From assembly GCA_004144185.1 (NCBI GenBank), contig SEFP01000001.1, positions 992,001 through 1,056,000 on the forward strand: 64,000 nucleotides of DNA. The letters run 5' to 3'. Shown here piece by piece: positions 17,015 through 24,972 of this stretch. The stretch is from Sphingobacteriales bacterium (GTDB taxonomy: Bacteria > Bacteroidota > Bacteroidia > Chitinophagales > Chitinophagaceae). The translations under genes and the position numbers were made by a program. Under the pieces are notes generated by a model that saw nothing but the letters and a program-made list of their open reading frames with translations, ran no database searches and was not told the origin of the DNA. Each line of letters begins with the position of its first letter. The first letter of the stretch is position 1.

Positions 17015-18328
17015 TTAGATCCGCCGGATCTGCGCACCCAGGGCGTTGAGCCGTTCGTCGATGCGCTCGTAGCCCCGGTCAATCTGTTCGATGTTCTGAA
17101 TCACGCTCGTGCCTTTGGCCGATAGCGCCGCGATGAGCAGTGCCACCCCAGCCCGGATATCCGGACTCACCATATTGATGCCCCGCAGTGGAATACGACG
17201 GTCGAGACCAATGACTACGGCCCGGTGCGGATCGCAAAGCACAATCTGCGCCCCCATATCAATCAGCTTGTCTACAAAAAACAACCGGCTTTCAAACATT
17301 TTCTGGTGCACCATCACCGTCCCTTGTGCCTGGGTGGCCGTTACCAAAACGATGCTCAGCAGATCGGGGGTGAAGCCTGGCCACGGATGATCGTAGACGG
17401 TCAGGATAGATCCGTCCAGAAAAGAGCCGATGCGGTACTGTTCCTGCGCCGGAATGTAAATATCATCACCCCGGATTTGGAGCTGAATGCCTAGTTTCCG
17501 GAAGGTATCGGGGATGTTTCCTAAATGCTTGACCCCTGCGTTCCGGATGGTGAGTTCACTTTGGGTCATCGCTGCCAGGCCAATAAAGGAGCCGACTTCG
17601 ATCATATCGGCCAGCATCCGGTGTTCGGCGCCGTGAAGTACGGCTACGCCTTCAATCGTAAGCAGGTTGGAGCCAATGCCACTGATGCGGGCACCCATGT
17701 TATTGAGCAGCAGGCACAATTGCTGTAAATACGGCTCACAGGCAGCGTTGTAAATGGTGGTGATGCCTTCAGCCATCACCGCAGCCATCAATACGTTGGC
17801 AGTTCCGGTTACGGAAGGTTCGTCCAGATAAATAAACGCGCCTTTCAGTCCACCGGGCGCATGGAGCCGAAACCGGTTTTTCTCCGCGTCGAAATCAAAC
17901 GAAGCACCCAGCTTTTCAAAGCCCAGAATATGGGTATCCAGCCGCCGGCGACCAATCTTGTCACCACCCGGTTGTGGAATTTGCGCCCGTCCGTAGCGCG
18001 CCAGCAGCGGTCCGGCCATCATTACCGCGCCACGCAGCTTTCCGCTTTTCTTCCGGAACTCGGGACTGTTGAAAAAGTCCAGGTCGGGATTGTCGGCTTG
18101 TAGGATTACCGTTCCCGGTTGCGGTCGGGTAACGGTCACCTGCATCGCTTCGAGCAACTCAATCAGCAGGTTTACGTCGATAATATCGGGAACATTATGA
18201 AAGATCACCGGCTCGGCAGTGAGCAGGCAGGTACACAACACCTGAAGCGCTTCGTTTTTAGCGCCCTGTGGGGTAATGATTCCGGAAAGCCTGTGGCCAC
18301 CGGTGATTTCAAAAGCGTTTTCGGGCAT
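17015..18328 (-). CDS. murA: UDP-N-acetylglucosamine 1-carboxyvinyltransferase (MurA) with Asp in place of the fosfomycin-target Cys
   Basis: 437 residues, normal MurA length. It transfers enolpyruvate from PEP to UDP-GlcNAc, the first committed step of peptidoglycan synthesis. Recognised by GAKNEALQVL, GKLRGAVMMAGPLLAR, TILSPDIR-like MVSPDIRAGVAL and RGYERIDERLNALGA. In the PGGxxIG loop, where E. coli has Cys115, this protein has Asp123 (GGDKIGRRR; codon 17962-17960). The Cys-to-Asp form is catalytically competent and is known to make MurA insensitive to fosfomycin. A TACATTCG element (minus strand, 18373-18366) predicts a leader of about 30 nt. Confidence 0.95.
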   Translation of the reverse strand: MPENAFEITGGHRLSGIITPQGAKNEALQVLCTCLLTAEPVIFHNVPDIIDVNLLIELLEAMQVTVTRPQPGTVILQADNPDLDFFNSPEFRKKSGKLRGAVMMAGPLLARYGRAQIPQPGGDKIGRRRLDTHILGFEKLGASFDFDAEKNRFRLHAPGGLKGAFIYLDEPSVTGTANVLMAAVMAEGITTIYNAACEPYLQQLCLLLNNMGARISGIGSNLLTIEGVAVLHGAEHRMLADMIEVGSFIGLAAMTQSELTIRNAGVKHLGNIPDTFRKLGIQLQIRGDDIYIPAQEQYRIGSFLDGSILTVYDHPWPGFTPDLLSIVLVTATQAQGTVMVHQKMFESRLFFVDKLIDMGAQIVLCDPHRAVVIGLDRRIPLRGINMVSPDIRAGVALLIAALSAKGTSVIQNIEQIDRGYERIDERLNALGAQIRRI

Positions 18329-18446
18329 GGAGTAGGGCCAGTGGCCGTTTGGAAAAAGACCGTCGCGAATGTAGGCACGCGAATTTTTAAGATTCCGCTA
18401 AGAAGCTTTTGGCGCTCAGAAATGTTTTAGTGCTTTGTTTCCCCGA

Positions 18447-19016
18447 ATGCCTCTCAAGTCTGCCTGTATTTTTCTTTTTCTGCTGCTGGGAAGCCGGTCC
18501 TTTTGGGGTCGGGCTCAATCCCCGTTTTCGGCAGGCACCTCCCGTCAGGAAGCGGTCGTAGCGGCCTTTCGGGCGGGCGGGATTCTTCCGGCTACCAGCC
18601 CGCTCCAATCCGAATCGGTCGGATTCCGGGTGGATACGCTCCGGCATTCGTGTATCAGCTGCGACGCATTGTTTATGGAACATCTGCGCAGTCATACCAC
18701 ACCGGCACAGTTGGCTACGTTGCTTCAGCAGACCGCCGGCAGTCCGGATCTTATGGCGTCGCCGGCAACCGCACTTCCGGAAACTGAAACGACGGTGTTC
18801 AGACCGCTGGTCGTCGATGATCTGGTATTTGTACTGGTGCAGCAGTGGGTTCCTTCCGGAATCCCGGAGGTACCGGCCCGTCCAATGGCCTTTCTGGTGG
18901 TGTTGCGGGAGGTCAACGGAAGGCTATTGATCCTGGAGCAATCACCCCGGTGTCGCCTGCGGACCGCTTCCGATCACCGTTCCGGAACAGGCCCGGGCTG
19001 TAAGGTTTCAAAATAA
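18447..19016 (+). CDS. Exported protein of unknown function
   Basis: 189 residues from the ATG at 18447; an in-frame TTG 12 nt upstream is less likely. Residues 1-22 form a signal peptide (ACIFLFLLLGSRSFWGRAQ). The rest has a CISCDALF segment with two close cysteines but no family I recognise. It is divergent from murA. Its 3' end overlaps the end of truB by 43 bp on the opposite strand, and two TTCCGGAA copies lie close to or within that end. Confidence 0.7.
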   Translation: MPLKSACIFLFLLLGSRSFWGRAQSPFSAGTSRQEAVVAAFRAGGILPATSPLQSESVGFRVDTLRHSCISCDALFMEHLRSHTTPAQLATLLQQTAGSPDLMASPATALPETETTVFRPLVVDDLVFVLVQQWVPSGIPEVPARPMAFLVVLREVNGRLLILEQSPRCRLRTASDHRSGTGPGCKVSK

Positions 19017-19684
19017 GCGATCCATTCTTCCATAGTCAGTGCCTCTTCAACCGAAAAATCACCAATACGGGTCCGGCGCAGTTCGGCCAGATGCGCACCG
19101 CAACCGAGTGCCACGCCCAGATCGTGAGCCAGCGAGCGGATATACGTGCCGGTGCTACAGGTAATCCGGAAATGCACATCCGCATTCTGCACATCCAAAA
19201 TATCAAAGGCCGTAACGGTTACCGGACGGGGTTGTAGTTTGGGATCGCCGCCTTTGCGGGCAATCTCGTAGGCGCGCTTCCCATCTTTCTTAACGGCAGA
19301 GTGGGCCGGCGGGGTTTGCAGGATATCCCCGGTGAAGGCTTCGGTTGCGTTCCGGATCGACTCTATACTGAGATGATCGTACGGCTGCGGATGTTCCGGA
19401 AGGGACTCCAGATCGTAGGTAGGTGTGGAAGTACCCAAGCGGATGATACCGGTGTACTCTTTCGCCTGCTTCTGATAGGTTTCGATCTGCTTGGTAAACG
19501 CACCGGTACAACAGATCAGCAATCCGGTTGCCAGCGGATCGAGGGTACCGGCATGACCGATTTTTCCGCCTTTTCCCAAGGGCCGCCGAAGCCGGTTTAC
19601 GACGTCAAAAGAGGTCCACCGGTACGGCTTATCCACCAGTAAAACAGCACCGGCACGCAGGGTTTCGAGAGACGGAAAATCCAT
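18974..19684 (-). CDS. truB: tRNA pseudouridine-55 synthase
   Basis: 236 residues from the ATG at 19684. It makes pseudouridine 55 in the T-loop of tRNA. The catalytic motif GHAGTLDPLATG contains the nucleophile Asp49; VDKPYRWTSFDVVNRLR and AHSAVKKDGKRAYEIARKG are also typical. The frame is open for 31 more codons upstream, but a TACCTTCG promoter element lies 6 nt before this ATG, so the longer form would not be transcribed. The gene overlaps the convergent exported-protein gene at its 3' end. Confidence 0.94.
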   Translation of the reverse strand: MDFPSLETLRAGAVLLVDKPYRWTSFDVVNRLRRPLGKGGKIGHAGTLDPLATGLLICCTGAFTKQIETYQKQAKEYTGIIRLGTSTPTYDLESLPEHPQPYDHLSIESIRNATEAFTGDILQTPPAHSAVKKDGKRAYEIARKGGDPKLQPRPVTVTAFDILDVQNADVHFRITCSTGTYIRSLAHDLGVALGCGAHLAELRRTRIGDFSVEEALTMEEWIAYFETLQPGPVPER

Positions 19685-19690
19685 AGTGCG

Positions 19691-19698
19691 CGAAGGTA
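19691..19698 (-). promoter_or_regulatory. -7 promoter element of truB (TACCTTCG), predicting a leaderless mRNA
   Basis: On the minus strand TACCTTCG ends 6 nt before the truB ATG. It fits TAnnTTTG with one change, and the spacing places the transcription start at or next to the start codon. Confidence 0.55.
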
Positions 19699-19776
19699 GG
19701 ACGGAGGACCAGGCGATTATCTTGTAATTTTCGTGGTTGGCTATTAGCTTTGAAAGCCCAATCTGTCTTTGATCCA

Positions 19777-20094
19777 ATGCGCTTACGTTTTCTTCCGGTT
19801 CTTCCTTTTGCCTTGTTAGTAGTGGCTTCGTGCAGCAAAGACCGCGACAAAGGGTTTGTATCGGCCACGGTGCGCGATAGCGGCGACCTCAGTGCAGACG
19901 GGTGTGGGTTCCTGCTTGACATCGACGGCGTGGGCGAAAAGCGTCCAGACTACCTGTTGAGTGGCTTCCAGCAAAACGGTGTTCGGGTGAAGGTCAAATA
20001 CCACGAAACGGGCGTGCTCGATACCTGCGGCAATGCAGCACCCTATCGCACGTTCCGCCTGATTGCTATCGACGATATCCAGCGCGATTTGTAA
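19777..20094 (+). CDS. Small lipoprotein of unknown function
   Basis: 105 residues from the ATG at 19777. The lipobox is VVASCSK. The mature part contains DGCGFLLDIDG, ..DYLLSGFQQNGVRVKVKYHETG and DTCGNAAPYRTFRLIAIDDI, a pattern I have seen in short Bacteroidota lipoproteins but cannot name; the two Cys (DGC, DTC) may form a disulfide. A TAGCTTTG promoter element at 19745-19752 gives a leader of about 20 nt. It converges on the DAHP synthase gene with 26 bp between stops. Confidence 0.75.
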   Translation: MRLRFLPVLPFALLVVASCSKDRDKGFVSATVRDSGDLSADGCGFLLDIDGVGEKRPDYLLSGFQQNGVRVKVKYHETGVLDTCGNAAPYRTFRLIAIDDIQRDL

Positions 20095-20120
20095 GTACAT
20101 TCGTTCCGGAAGGCTGTCTT

Positions 20121-21170
20121 TTACCGACCCAGAATCCGCAGTTGTTTCTTGACGCTGCTCAGATGGATTAGCTGAAACAAGGCTGTGATCTCTTCGGGTT
20201 CCAGCTGGTGCTTTTGGGCCCATTCGCTGCGGGTTTTCAGAATCTCACGCCAGCGTTCCGGCTGGTAGGCCGTCAGCCCCAGATTTTTCTTCAGTTCGCC
20301 GATTTGCCGGCTCAGATCCGCCCGACGCCCCAGCAGGTGAATAATTTCGGCATCAACGGCATCCAGCTGCCCCCGGATGGTTTCGAGATTTTCATCCTTG
20401 CAGCTTCGCTGCCGCACCACCAGCTGCTTCCAGATGTCTTCCAGCCGGGCCGGGGTGACCTGTTGCGCCGCATCGCTCAGCGCCGCATCCGGATCCGGAT
20501 GCGTTTCAATCATCAAACCTTCAAAGCCTAAGTTCAACGCTTTCTGCGAGATCGACTCAATGCCATTTCGGACACCGGAAATATGGCTCGGATCACAGAT
20601 AAGGGTCACATCCGGACGGCGTCGGCGCAGCTCAATCGGTACCGCCCAGGACGGTGGGTTGCGATACGGAGAAGCCCCGCCATAGTTGGGAAAGCCCCGG
20701 TGAATGGCCCAGACGTCGGCAAAGCCGGCCCGTTCCAGCCGCTCGATGCCTCCCAGCCATAAATCCACATCCGGAATCACCGGATTTTTGACCATTACCT
20801 GCACCGGTGCGCCTTTCAATGCATCGGCCAGCTGCTGCACCGCAAACGGATTGACGGTGGTCCGCGCACCAATCCATACGGCATCTATGCCCCGCCAGAG
20901 CGCCGCTTCTACATGCGTGGCATCCGCCACTTCCACCGCTACCGGAAGGTGGTAGGTCGCTTTTACTTCAGCCAGCCAGTCCAGCGCCAGTACACCAGCA
21001 CCTTCAAAAGCACCCGGCCGGGTCCGGGGTTTCCAGACGCCTGCCCGGAAGTAGCGGACCGGCAGCGAGGCCAGTCCGGCAGCGGTTTGGAGTACCTGCT
21101 CACGCGTTTCAGCGCTACAGGGCCCGGCAATCAGGATGGGAGATTCCTTAAATGAGCCTTCTTCTGCCAT
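20121..21170 (-). CDS. Bifunctional 3-deoxy-7-phosphoheptulonate synthase / chorismate mutase
   Basis: 349 residues with two domains. Residues about 10-255 are a KdsA-like (type I beta) DAHP synthase, joining PEP and erythrose 4-phosphate at the start of the shikimate pathway: IAGPCSAETREQV, FRAGVWKPRTRPGAFEG, MVKNPVIPD, CDPSHISG, IETHPDPD. Residues about 262-345 are an AroQ-type chorismate mutase (IRGQLDAVDAEIIHLLGRRADLSRQIGELKK). This domain order is the normal Bacteroidota fusion; the mutase domain often also provides feedback control by aromatic products or prephenate. No other aromatic-pathway gene adjoins it. Confidence 0.93.
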   Translation of the reverse strand: MAEEGSFKESPILIAGPCSAETREQVLQTAAGLASLPVRYFRAGVWKPRTRPGAFEGAGVLALDWLAEVKATYHLPVAVEVADATHVEAALWRGIDAVWIGARTTVNPFAVQQLADALKGAPVQVMVKNPVIPDVDLWLGGIERLERAGFADVWAIHRGFPNYGGASPYRNPPSWAVPIELRRRRPDVTLICDPSHISGVRNGIESISQKALNLGFEGLMIETHPDPDAALSDAAQQVTPARLEDIWKQLVVRQRSCKDENLETIRGQLDAVDAEIIHLLGRRADLSRQIGELKKNLGLTAYQPERWREILKTRSEWAQKHQLEPEEITALFQLIHLSSVKKQLRILGR

Positions 21171-21223
21171 ATCAATACAAAAAGCAAATTTACAACGACG
21201 GTTCCCAGTGACTTTCCTCCATC

Positions 21224-21231
21224 TACCTTCG
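21224..21231 (+). promoter_or_regulatory. -7 promoter element of lpxB (TACCTTCG)
   Basis: TACCTTCG ends 8 nt before the lpxB ATG at 21240, again predicting a transcript that starts at or beside the start codon. Confidence 0.5.
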
Positions 21232-21239
21232 CCTTCCTA

Positions 21240-22370
21240 ATGAGGCGTTATTATATTATTGCCGGCGAAGCCAGTGGCGATCTTCATGGCGCAGGATTGA
21301 TCCGTGCGCTGGCCGAGCGGGAACCCCAGGCAGCATTCCGGGCCTGGGGCGGCGACCGTATGGAAGCAGCCGGTGCCACACTGGTGAAGCACTACCGCGA
21401 CCTGGCTTTTATGGGCTTTGTCGAAGTGATTAAGCATCTGGGTACCATCCTGCGCAATATCCGGTTTGCCAAAGAAGACATTCTGGCCTTCCGGCCCGAT
21501 GTGTTGATTCTGATCGACTATCCGGGGTTCAATATGCGTATTGCCAAATGGGCCAAGGAACAGGGCATCCGGGTGGTGTATTACATCTCGCCGCAGATCT
21601 GGGCCTGGAAAGAAGGACGGGTTCATGCGTTGCGCCGTGATGTAGATCAGATGCTGGTGATTCTACCGTTCGAGAAACCGTTTTATCAGAAACACGGGAT
21701 GGAGGTGGATTATGTAGGCCATCCACTGATTCAGACGGTCGCGGCACAGCAGGCGCAACCAGTGGATCCCAGCCTGACATTCGACAAACCGGTGATTGCA
21801 CTATTGCCGGGCTCCCGTGCGCAGGAAATAGAGCAAAAGCTGCCCCGGATGCTGTCGGTGGTGAAGCATTTTCCGCAGTATCAGTTTGTGGTCGCAGCGG
21901 CTCCGGCCCAGCCGGTGTCGCTGTATGAATCCCTAACCAGTGAATTGCCGGTACAGATCGTTTCCGGAAAAACCTATCCGCTGTTACAGATTGCGCAGGC
22001 CGCTTTGGTGACCAGCGGTACCGCCACACTCGAAACGGCTTTGTTTGGCGTTCCGCAGATTGTGTGCTACCGCGGTAATCCGATCTCCTATCAGCTCGCC
22101 AAGCGCCTGATCAAAGTCAAGTACATCTCACTGGTGAACCTGATTCTGGATAAGCCGGCCGTTCCGGAACTGATTCAGGATGCGCTGAACGAATCCAATC
22201 TGACGGCTCATCTGAAACCGCTGCTGTCTCCGGAGAGTGTGCAACGGCAGCAGATGCTTGCAGAGTACCGGAACCTGTGGACCCTGCTGGGCAGCATCCC
22301 TGCCGCCGAAGAAGCAGCCCAGCTCATTACAGACGCCCTTCCGGAACCGTCTAAAAACACTTCTTTATGA
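21240..22370 (+). CDS. lpxB: Lipid-A-disaccharide synthase
   Basis: 376 residues, typical length. It condenses UDP-2,3-diacylglucosamine with lipid X to form the lipid A disaccharide at the inner membrane. Motifs: IAGEASGDLHGAGLIRAL at the N-terminus, DYPGFNMRIAKWAKE, YISPQIWAWKEGRV, YVGHPLIQ, LLPGSRAQEIE, VTSGTATLETALFGVPQIVCYR. Its TGA overlaps the ATG of rsmI (ATGA), so the pair is co-translated. Confidence 0.96.
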   Translation: MRRYYIIAGEASGDLHGAGLIRALAEREPQAAFRAWGGDRMEAAGATLVKHYRDLAFMGFVEVIKHLGTILRNIRFAKEDILAFRPDVLILIDYPGFNMRIAKWAKEQGIRVVYYISPQIWAWKEGRVHALRRDVDQMLVILPFEKPFYQKHGMEVDYVGHPLIQTVAAQQAQPVDPSLTFDKPVIALLPGSRAQEIEQKLPRMLSVVKHFPQYQFVVAAAPAQPVSLYESLTSELPVQIVSGKTYPLLQIAQAALVTSGTATLETALFGVPQIVCYRGNPISYQLAKRLIKVKYISLVNLILDKPAVPELIQDALNESNLTAHLKPLLSPESVQRQQMLAEYRNLWTLLGSIPAAEEAAQLITDALPEPSKNTSL

Positions 22371-23068
22371 TGACCGAATCCAGTGAATCGACGGTTACCG
22401 GCCGACTGTACCTCGTCCCGACGCCTATCGGCAATCTGGGGGATATGACCTACCGGGCGGTAGCCGTTCTGAAGGGCGCCGACCTGATTCTGTGCGAGGA
22501 CACCCGTACCTCCGGTGTGCTCCTGAAGCATTACGAGATTCAGCGGCCGCTGGCGGCGTATCACCTGCACAACGAGCACGCCCTGACCGAAAAATTTGCC
22601 CAGCAAATCGCGGATGGCCGGACGATCGCCCTGATTACCGACGCCGGTACGCCGGGCATCTCTGATCCGGGATTTCTGCTGGCGCGGGCCTGTCGCCGGA
22701 TGGGGCTGCCAGTGGAATGCTTACCCGGTGCTACGGCGTTTGTACCGGCGCTGGTGCAAAGTGGACTGCCGGCTACCAGCTTTGTATTTGAAGGCTTTCT
22801 ACCTGTCAAGAAAGGCCGGCAAACCGCCATGCAGCAACTGGCCCAAGAAACGCGGACCATCGTTTTGTACGAATCGCCGCACCGGCTGGTTAAAACCTTA
22901 ACAGAGCTGGTAACCCATTTCGGAGCTGATCGGGCAGCCTGTGTCTGCCGCGAGCTGACCAAGAAATTTGAAGACACCCGTGCCGGCACCTTAACCGAAC
23001 TGGCGGCGCATTACGAGGCCCATCCGCCCAAAGGCGAAATCGTTCTGGTGGTAGGCGGCGTTGCTTAA
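22367..23068 (+). CDS. rsmI: 16S rRNA (cytidine-1402 2'-O) methyltransferase
   Basis: 233 residues of the tetrapyrrole-methylase fold: LYLVPTPIGNLGDMTYRAV, LILCEDTRTSGVLLKHYEI, ITDAGTPGISDPGFLLAR, LPGATAFVPALVQSGLP, FEGFLPVKKGR, IVLYESPHRLVKTL, REL(T)KKFED. RsmI methylates the ribose of C1402 in the ribosomal P site. It starts within the lpxB stop and ends 19 bp before the stop of the convergent hutH. Confidence 0.95.
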   Translation: MMTESSESTVTGRLYLVPTPIGNLGDMTYRAVAVLKGADLILCEDTRTSGVLLKHYEIQRPLAAYHLHNEHALTEKFAQQIADGRTIALITDAGTPGISDPGFLLARACRRMGLPVECLPGATAFVPALVQSGLPATSFVFEGFLPVKKGRQTAMQQLAQETRTIVLYESPHRLVKTLTELVTHFGADRAACVCRELTKKFEDTRAGTLTELAAHYEAHPPKGEIVLVVGGVA

Positions 23069-23087
23069 ACCGTTTCCGGAAGATTTT

Positions 23088-24563
23088 TTACAGCGGTGCT
23101 TTTTGATTGAGAAGGGCCTCGGCTTTGATGAGATCGTCGTGCAGGATGCGGTCGCGGTCCATAAACGAAATCTGGCTGCGCACCATCGAATGCACTTTTT
23201 CCAAGATCGGCGAGGTTTTGGCCGGACGCCGGAAATCGAGCGCCTGCGCTGCGGTAAGCAATTCAATCGACAGTACCCGCTGCACATTCAGCAAGACACG
23301 ACGCAGTTTAGTAGCAGCGTTGGCACCCATGCTGACATGATCTTCCTGCCCGTTGCTGCTGACGATGCTATCCACCGAAGCCGGCATACACAAGCCTTTG
23401 TTTTGGCTTACGATCGCTGCGGCTGTGTATTGGGCAATCATAAAGCCGCTATTTAGTCCGGCTTCCGGTGCCAGAAACGGCGGTAAGCCGCGCTGTCCGG
23501 AAACCAGCAGGTACGTGCGGCGCTCGGAGATATTGGCCAGTTCAGCCATGGCAATCGCCAGGAAGTCGAGGTGAAGTGCCAAGGGCTGTCCGTGAAAATT
23601 TCCACCGCTGAGGATCGCGTCTTCGTCGTGGAATACAATCGGGTTGTCGGTCACGGAATTCATCTCGATCTCCACCACGCGGGTTACCGTTTCCAGTACG
23701 TCTTTGGTGGCGCCATGCACCTGCGGTACACACCGGAACGAGTACGGATCCTGAACCTGCTTTTTTTCCTGCTGCTGGATCTCACTGTTGCGCAGCAATG
23801 CTTCCATCTGGGCGGCTGTCTCCACCTGACCGGCATGGGGCCGCACCCGGTGAATCGCATTCCGGTACGGTTCGGCTTTGGCATCAAACGCATCGGCCGA
23901 CAAGGCAGCAATGGCATCCGCCCACTGCGACAACCGGCGGGACGCGAGCAGTGCCCAGGCACCGTAACTGCTCATAAACTGGGTACCGTTGAGCAATGCC
24001 AGTCCTTCTTTGGCCGCTAATGGCAACGGTTCCAGTCCGGCTTTTTGGAGCGCTTCTGCCGCCGGCATCCGAACGCCGTCCATCCAGACTTCGCCGGCGC
24101 CAAACAATGGCAACGACAGATGCGCCAAGGGTGCCAGATCACCGGACGCACCAAGTGAGCCCAGTTCGTAAATAATTGGGGTGATACCCAGAGTGTAAAA
24201 CTGCGCCAGCCGCTCTACCACCGGCGTCCGGATGCCGCTGTACCCTTGGCTAAGCCCATGAATTTTGAGCAGCAGCATCGTCCGGACAATTTCTTCCGGA
24301 ACCTCGTCGCCCATGCCGCAGGCATGACTGCGCACGAGATTTTCCTGCAACAACGACAGTTCGTCATCTGCAATGCGGACATTGCACAGCGAACCAAAGC
24401 CGGTGTTGATGCCGTAGTAGGTTTCGCCTTTTTGCAGAATGGCATCCAGGTAAAACCGATTGGCAGCAATGCGGTCGGTAGCGGCGTCGGAGAGCTGAAC
24501 CGCCTCTTCGGTCAGCAGGCGTTCCAGGTCATCAAGCGAAAGATAATCGGGCAGGGCAGTCAT
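23088..24563 (-). CDS. hutH: Histidine ammonia-lyase
   Basis: 491 residues. It removes ammonia from L-histidine to give urocanate. The Ala139-Ser140-Gly141 triplet in GSLGASGDLAPLAHLS forms the MIO cofactor; YYGINTGFGSLCN, NLVRSHACG and the later SVTDNPIVF and SSNGQEDHVSMGANAA are family signatures. Tyrosine/phenylalanine ammonia-lyases share this fold; the bacterial length favours HutH. No other hut genes are nearby, so the pathway is split or the enzyme acts alone. The start codon lies 7 nt after a TACCTTTG element. Confidence 0.93.
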   Translation of the reverse strand: MTALPDYLSLDDLERLLTEEAVQLSDAATDRIAANRFYLDAILQKGETYYGINTGFGSLCNVRIADDELSLLQENLVRSHACGMGDEVPEEIVRTMLLLKIHGLSQGYSGIRTPVVERLAQFYTLGITPIIYELGSLGASGDLAPLAHLSLPLFGAGEVWMDGVRMPAAEALQKAGLEPLPLAAKEGLALLNGTQFMSSYGAWALLASRRLSQWADAIAALSADAFDAKAEPYRNAIHRVRPHAGQVETAAQMEALLRNSEIQQQEKKQVQDPYSFRCVPQVHGATKDVLETVTRVVEIEMNSVTDNPIVFHDEDAILSGGNFHGQPLALHLDFLAIAMAELANISERRTYLLVSGQRGLPPFLAPEAGLNSGFMIAQYTAAAIVSQNKGLCMPASVDSIVSSNGQEDHVSMGANAATKLRRVLLNVQRVLSIELLTAAQALDFRRPAKTSPILEKVHSMVRSQISFMDRDRILHDDLIKAEALLNQKAPL

Positions 24564-24570
24564 AGCAGCG

Positions 24571-24578
24571 CAAAGGTA
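24571..24578 (-). promoter_or_regulatory. -7 promoter element of hutH (TACCTTTG)
   Basis: A perfect TAnnTTTG match on the minus strand ending 7 nt before the hutH ATG. The mRNA should begin at or within a nucleotide or two of the start codon. Confidence 0.6.
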
Positions 24579-24630
24579 GCGGTGCAGAAAATCTTCCGGA
24601 CCCGGACTGCATCAATTTTTCGGGAGAGGA

Positions 24631-24918
24631 CTACGCCTTTGGCCGACCCTGGATGCGCATCCAAAGTTTTCGCAGGTAGCGGGTGAAAAAGACCCACTGG
24701 CCCAGCGGAATGCTGATAACCAACACACAGAGCGGCCAGAACAACGTAATCAGCACGATATACAGCGGCACGCGCAGCCACGCCGAGTCGATGGCCAGCA
24801 GCCCGAGCAGATACGCTCCAATGCGTCCGCAGAGGGAACCGCCGATGGCAAACGTGCCTAAAATCAGCAACAGCCGGACCGGGCCGACGCCCCATTTCTG
24901 TTGCAGCTTTTTAAACAC
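24631..24918 (-). CDS. Small membrane protein resembling DUF6787
   Basis: 95 residues from a GTG at 24918, chosen because a TACTTTTG promoter element ends 5 nt upstream of it; longer upstream extensions would lie outside the transcript. It has a basic start (KKLQQKWGV), two membrane spans (about 15-40 and 48-72) and a basic C-terminus (RYLRKLWMRIQGRPKA). KWGVGPVRLLLILGTFAIGGSLCG resembles the Bacteroidota DUF6787 family as I remember it; no function is known. Confidence 0.7.
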   Translation of the reverse strand: MFKKLQQKWGVGPVRLLLILGTFAIGGSLCGRIGAYLLGLLAIDSAWLRVPLYIVLITLFWPLCVLVISIPLGQWVFFTRYLRKLWMRIQGRPKA

Positions 24919-24923
24919 GGACG

Positions 24924-24968
24924 CAAAAGTAGGGTGGAGTTCAGGAACCCGCCGCCGCGCTACCTTGC
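24924..24968. promoter_or_regulatory. Divergent pair of -7 elements serving two leaderless genes
   Basis: On the minus strand TACTTTTG (24931-24924) ends 5 nt before the GTG at 24918. On the plus strand TACCTTGC (24961-24968) ends 4 nt before the ATG at 24973. The two start codons are only 54 bp apart, so the two promoters must overlap in their upstream parts. Confidence 0.5.
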
Positions 24969-24972
24969 GGCC

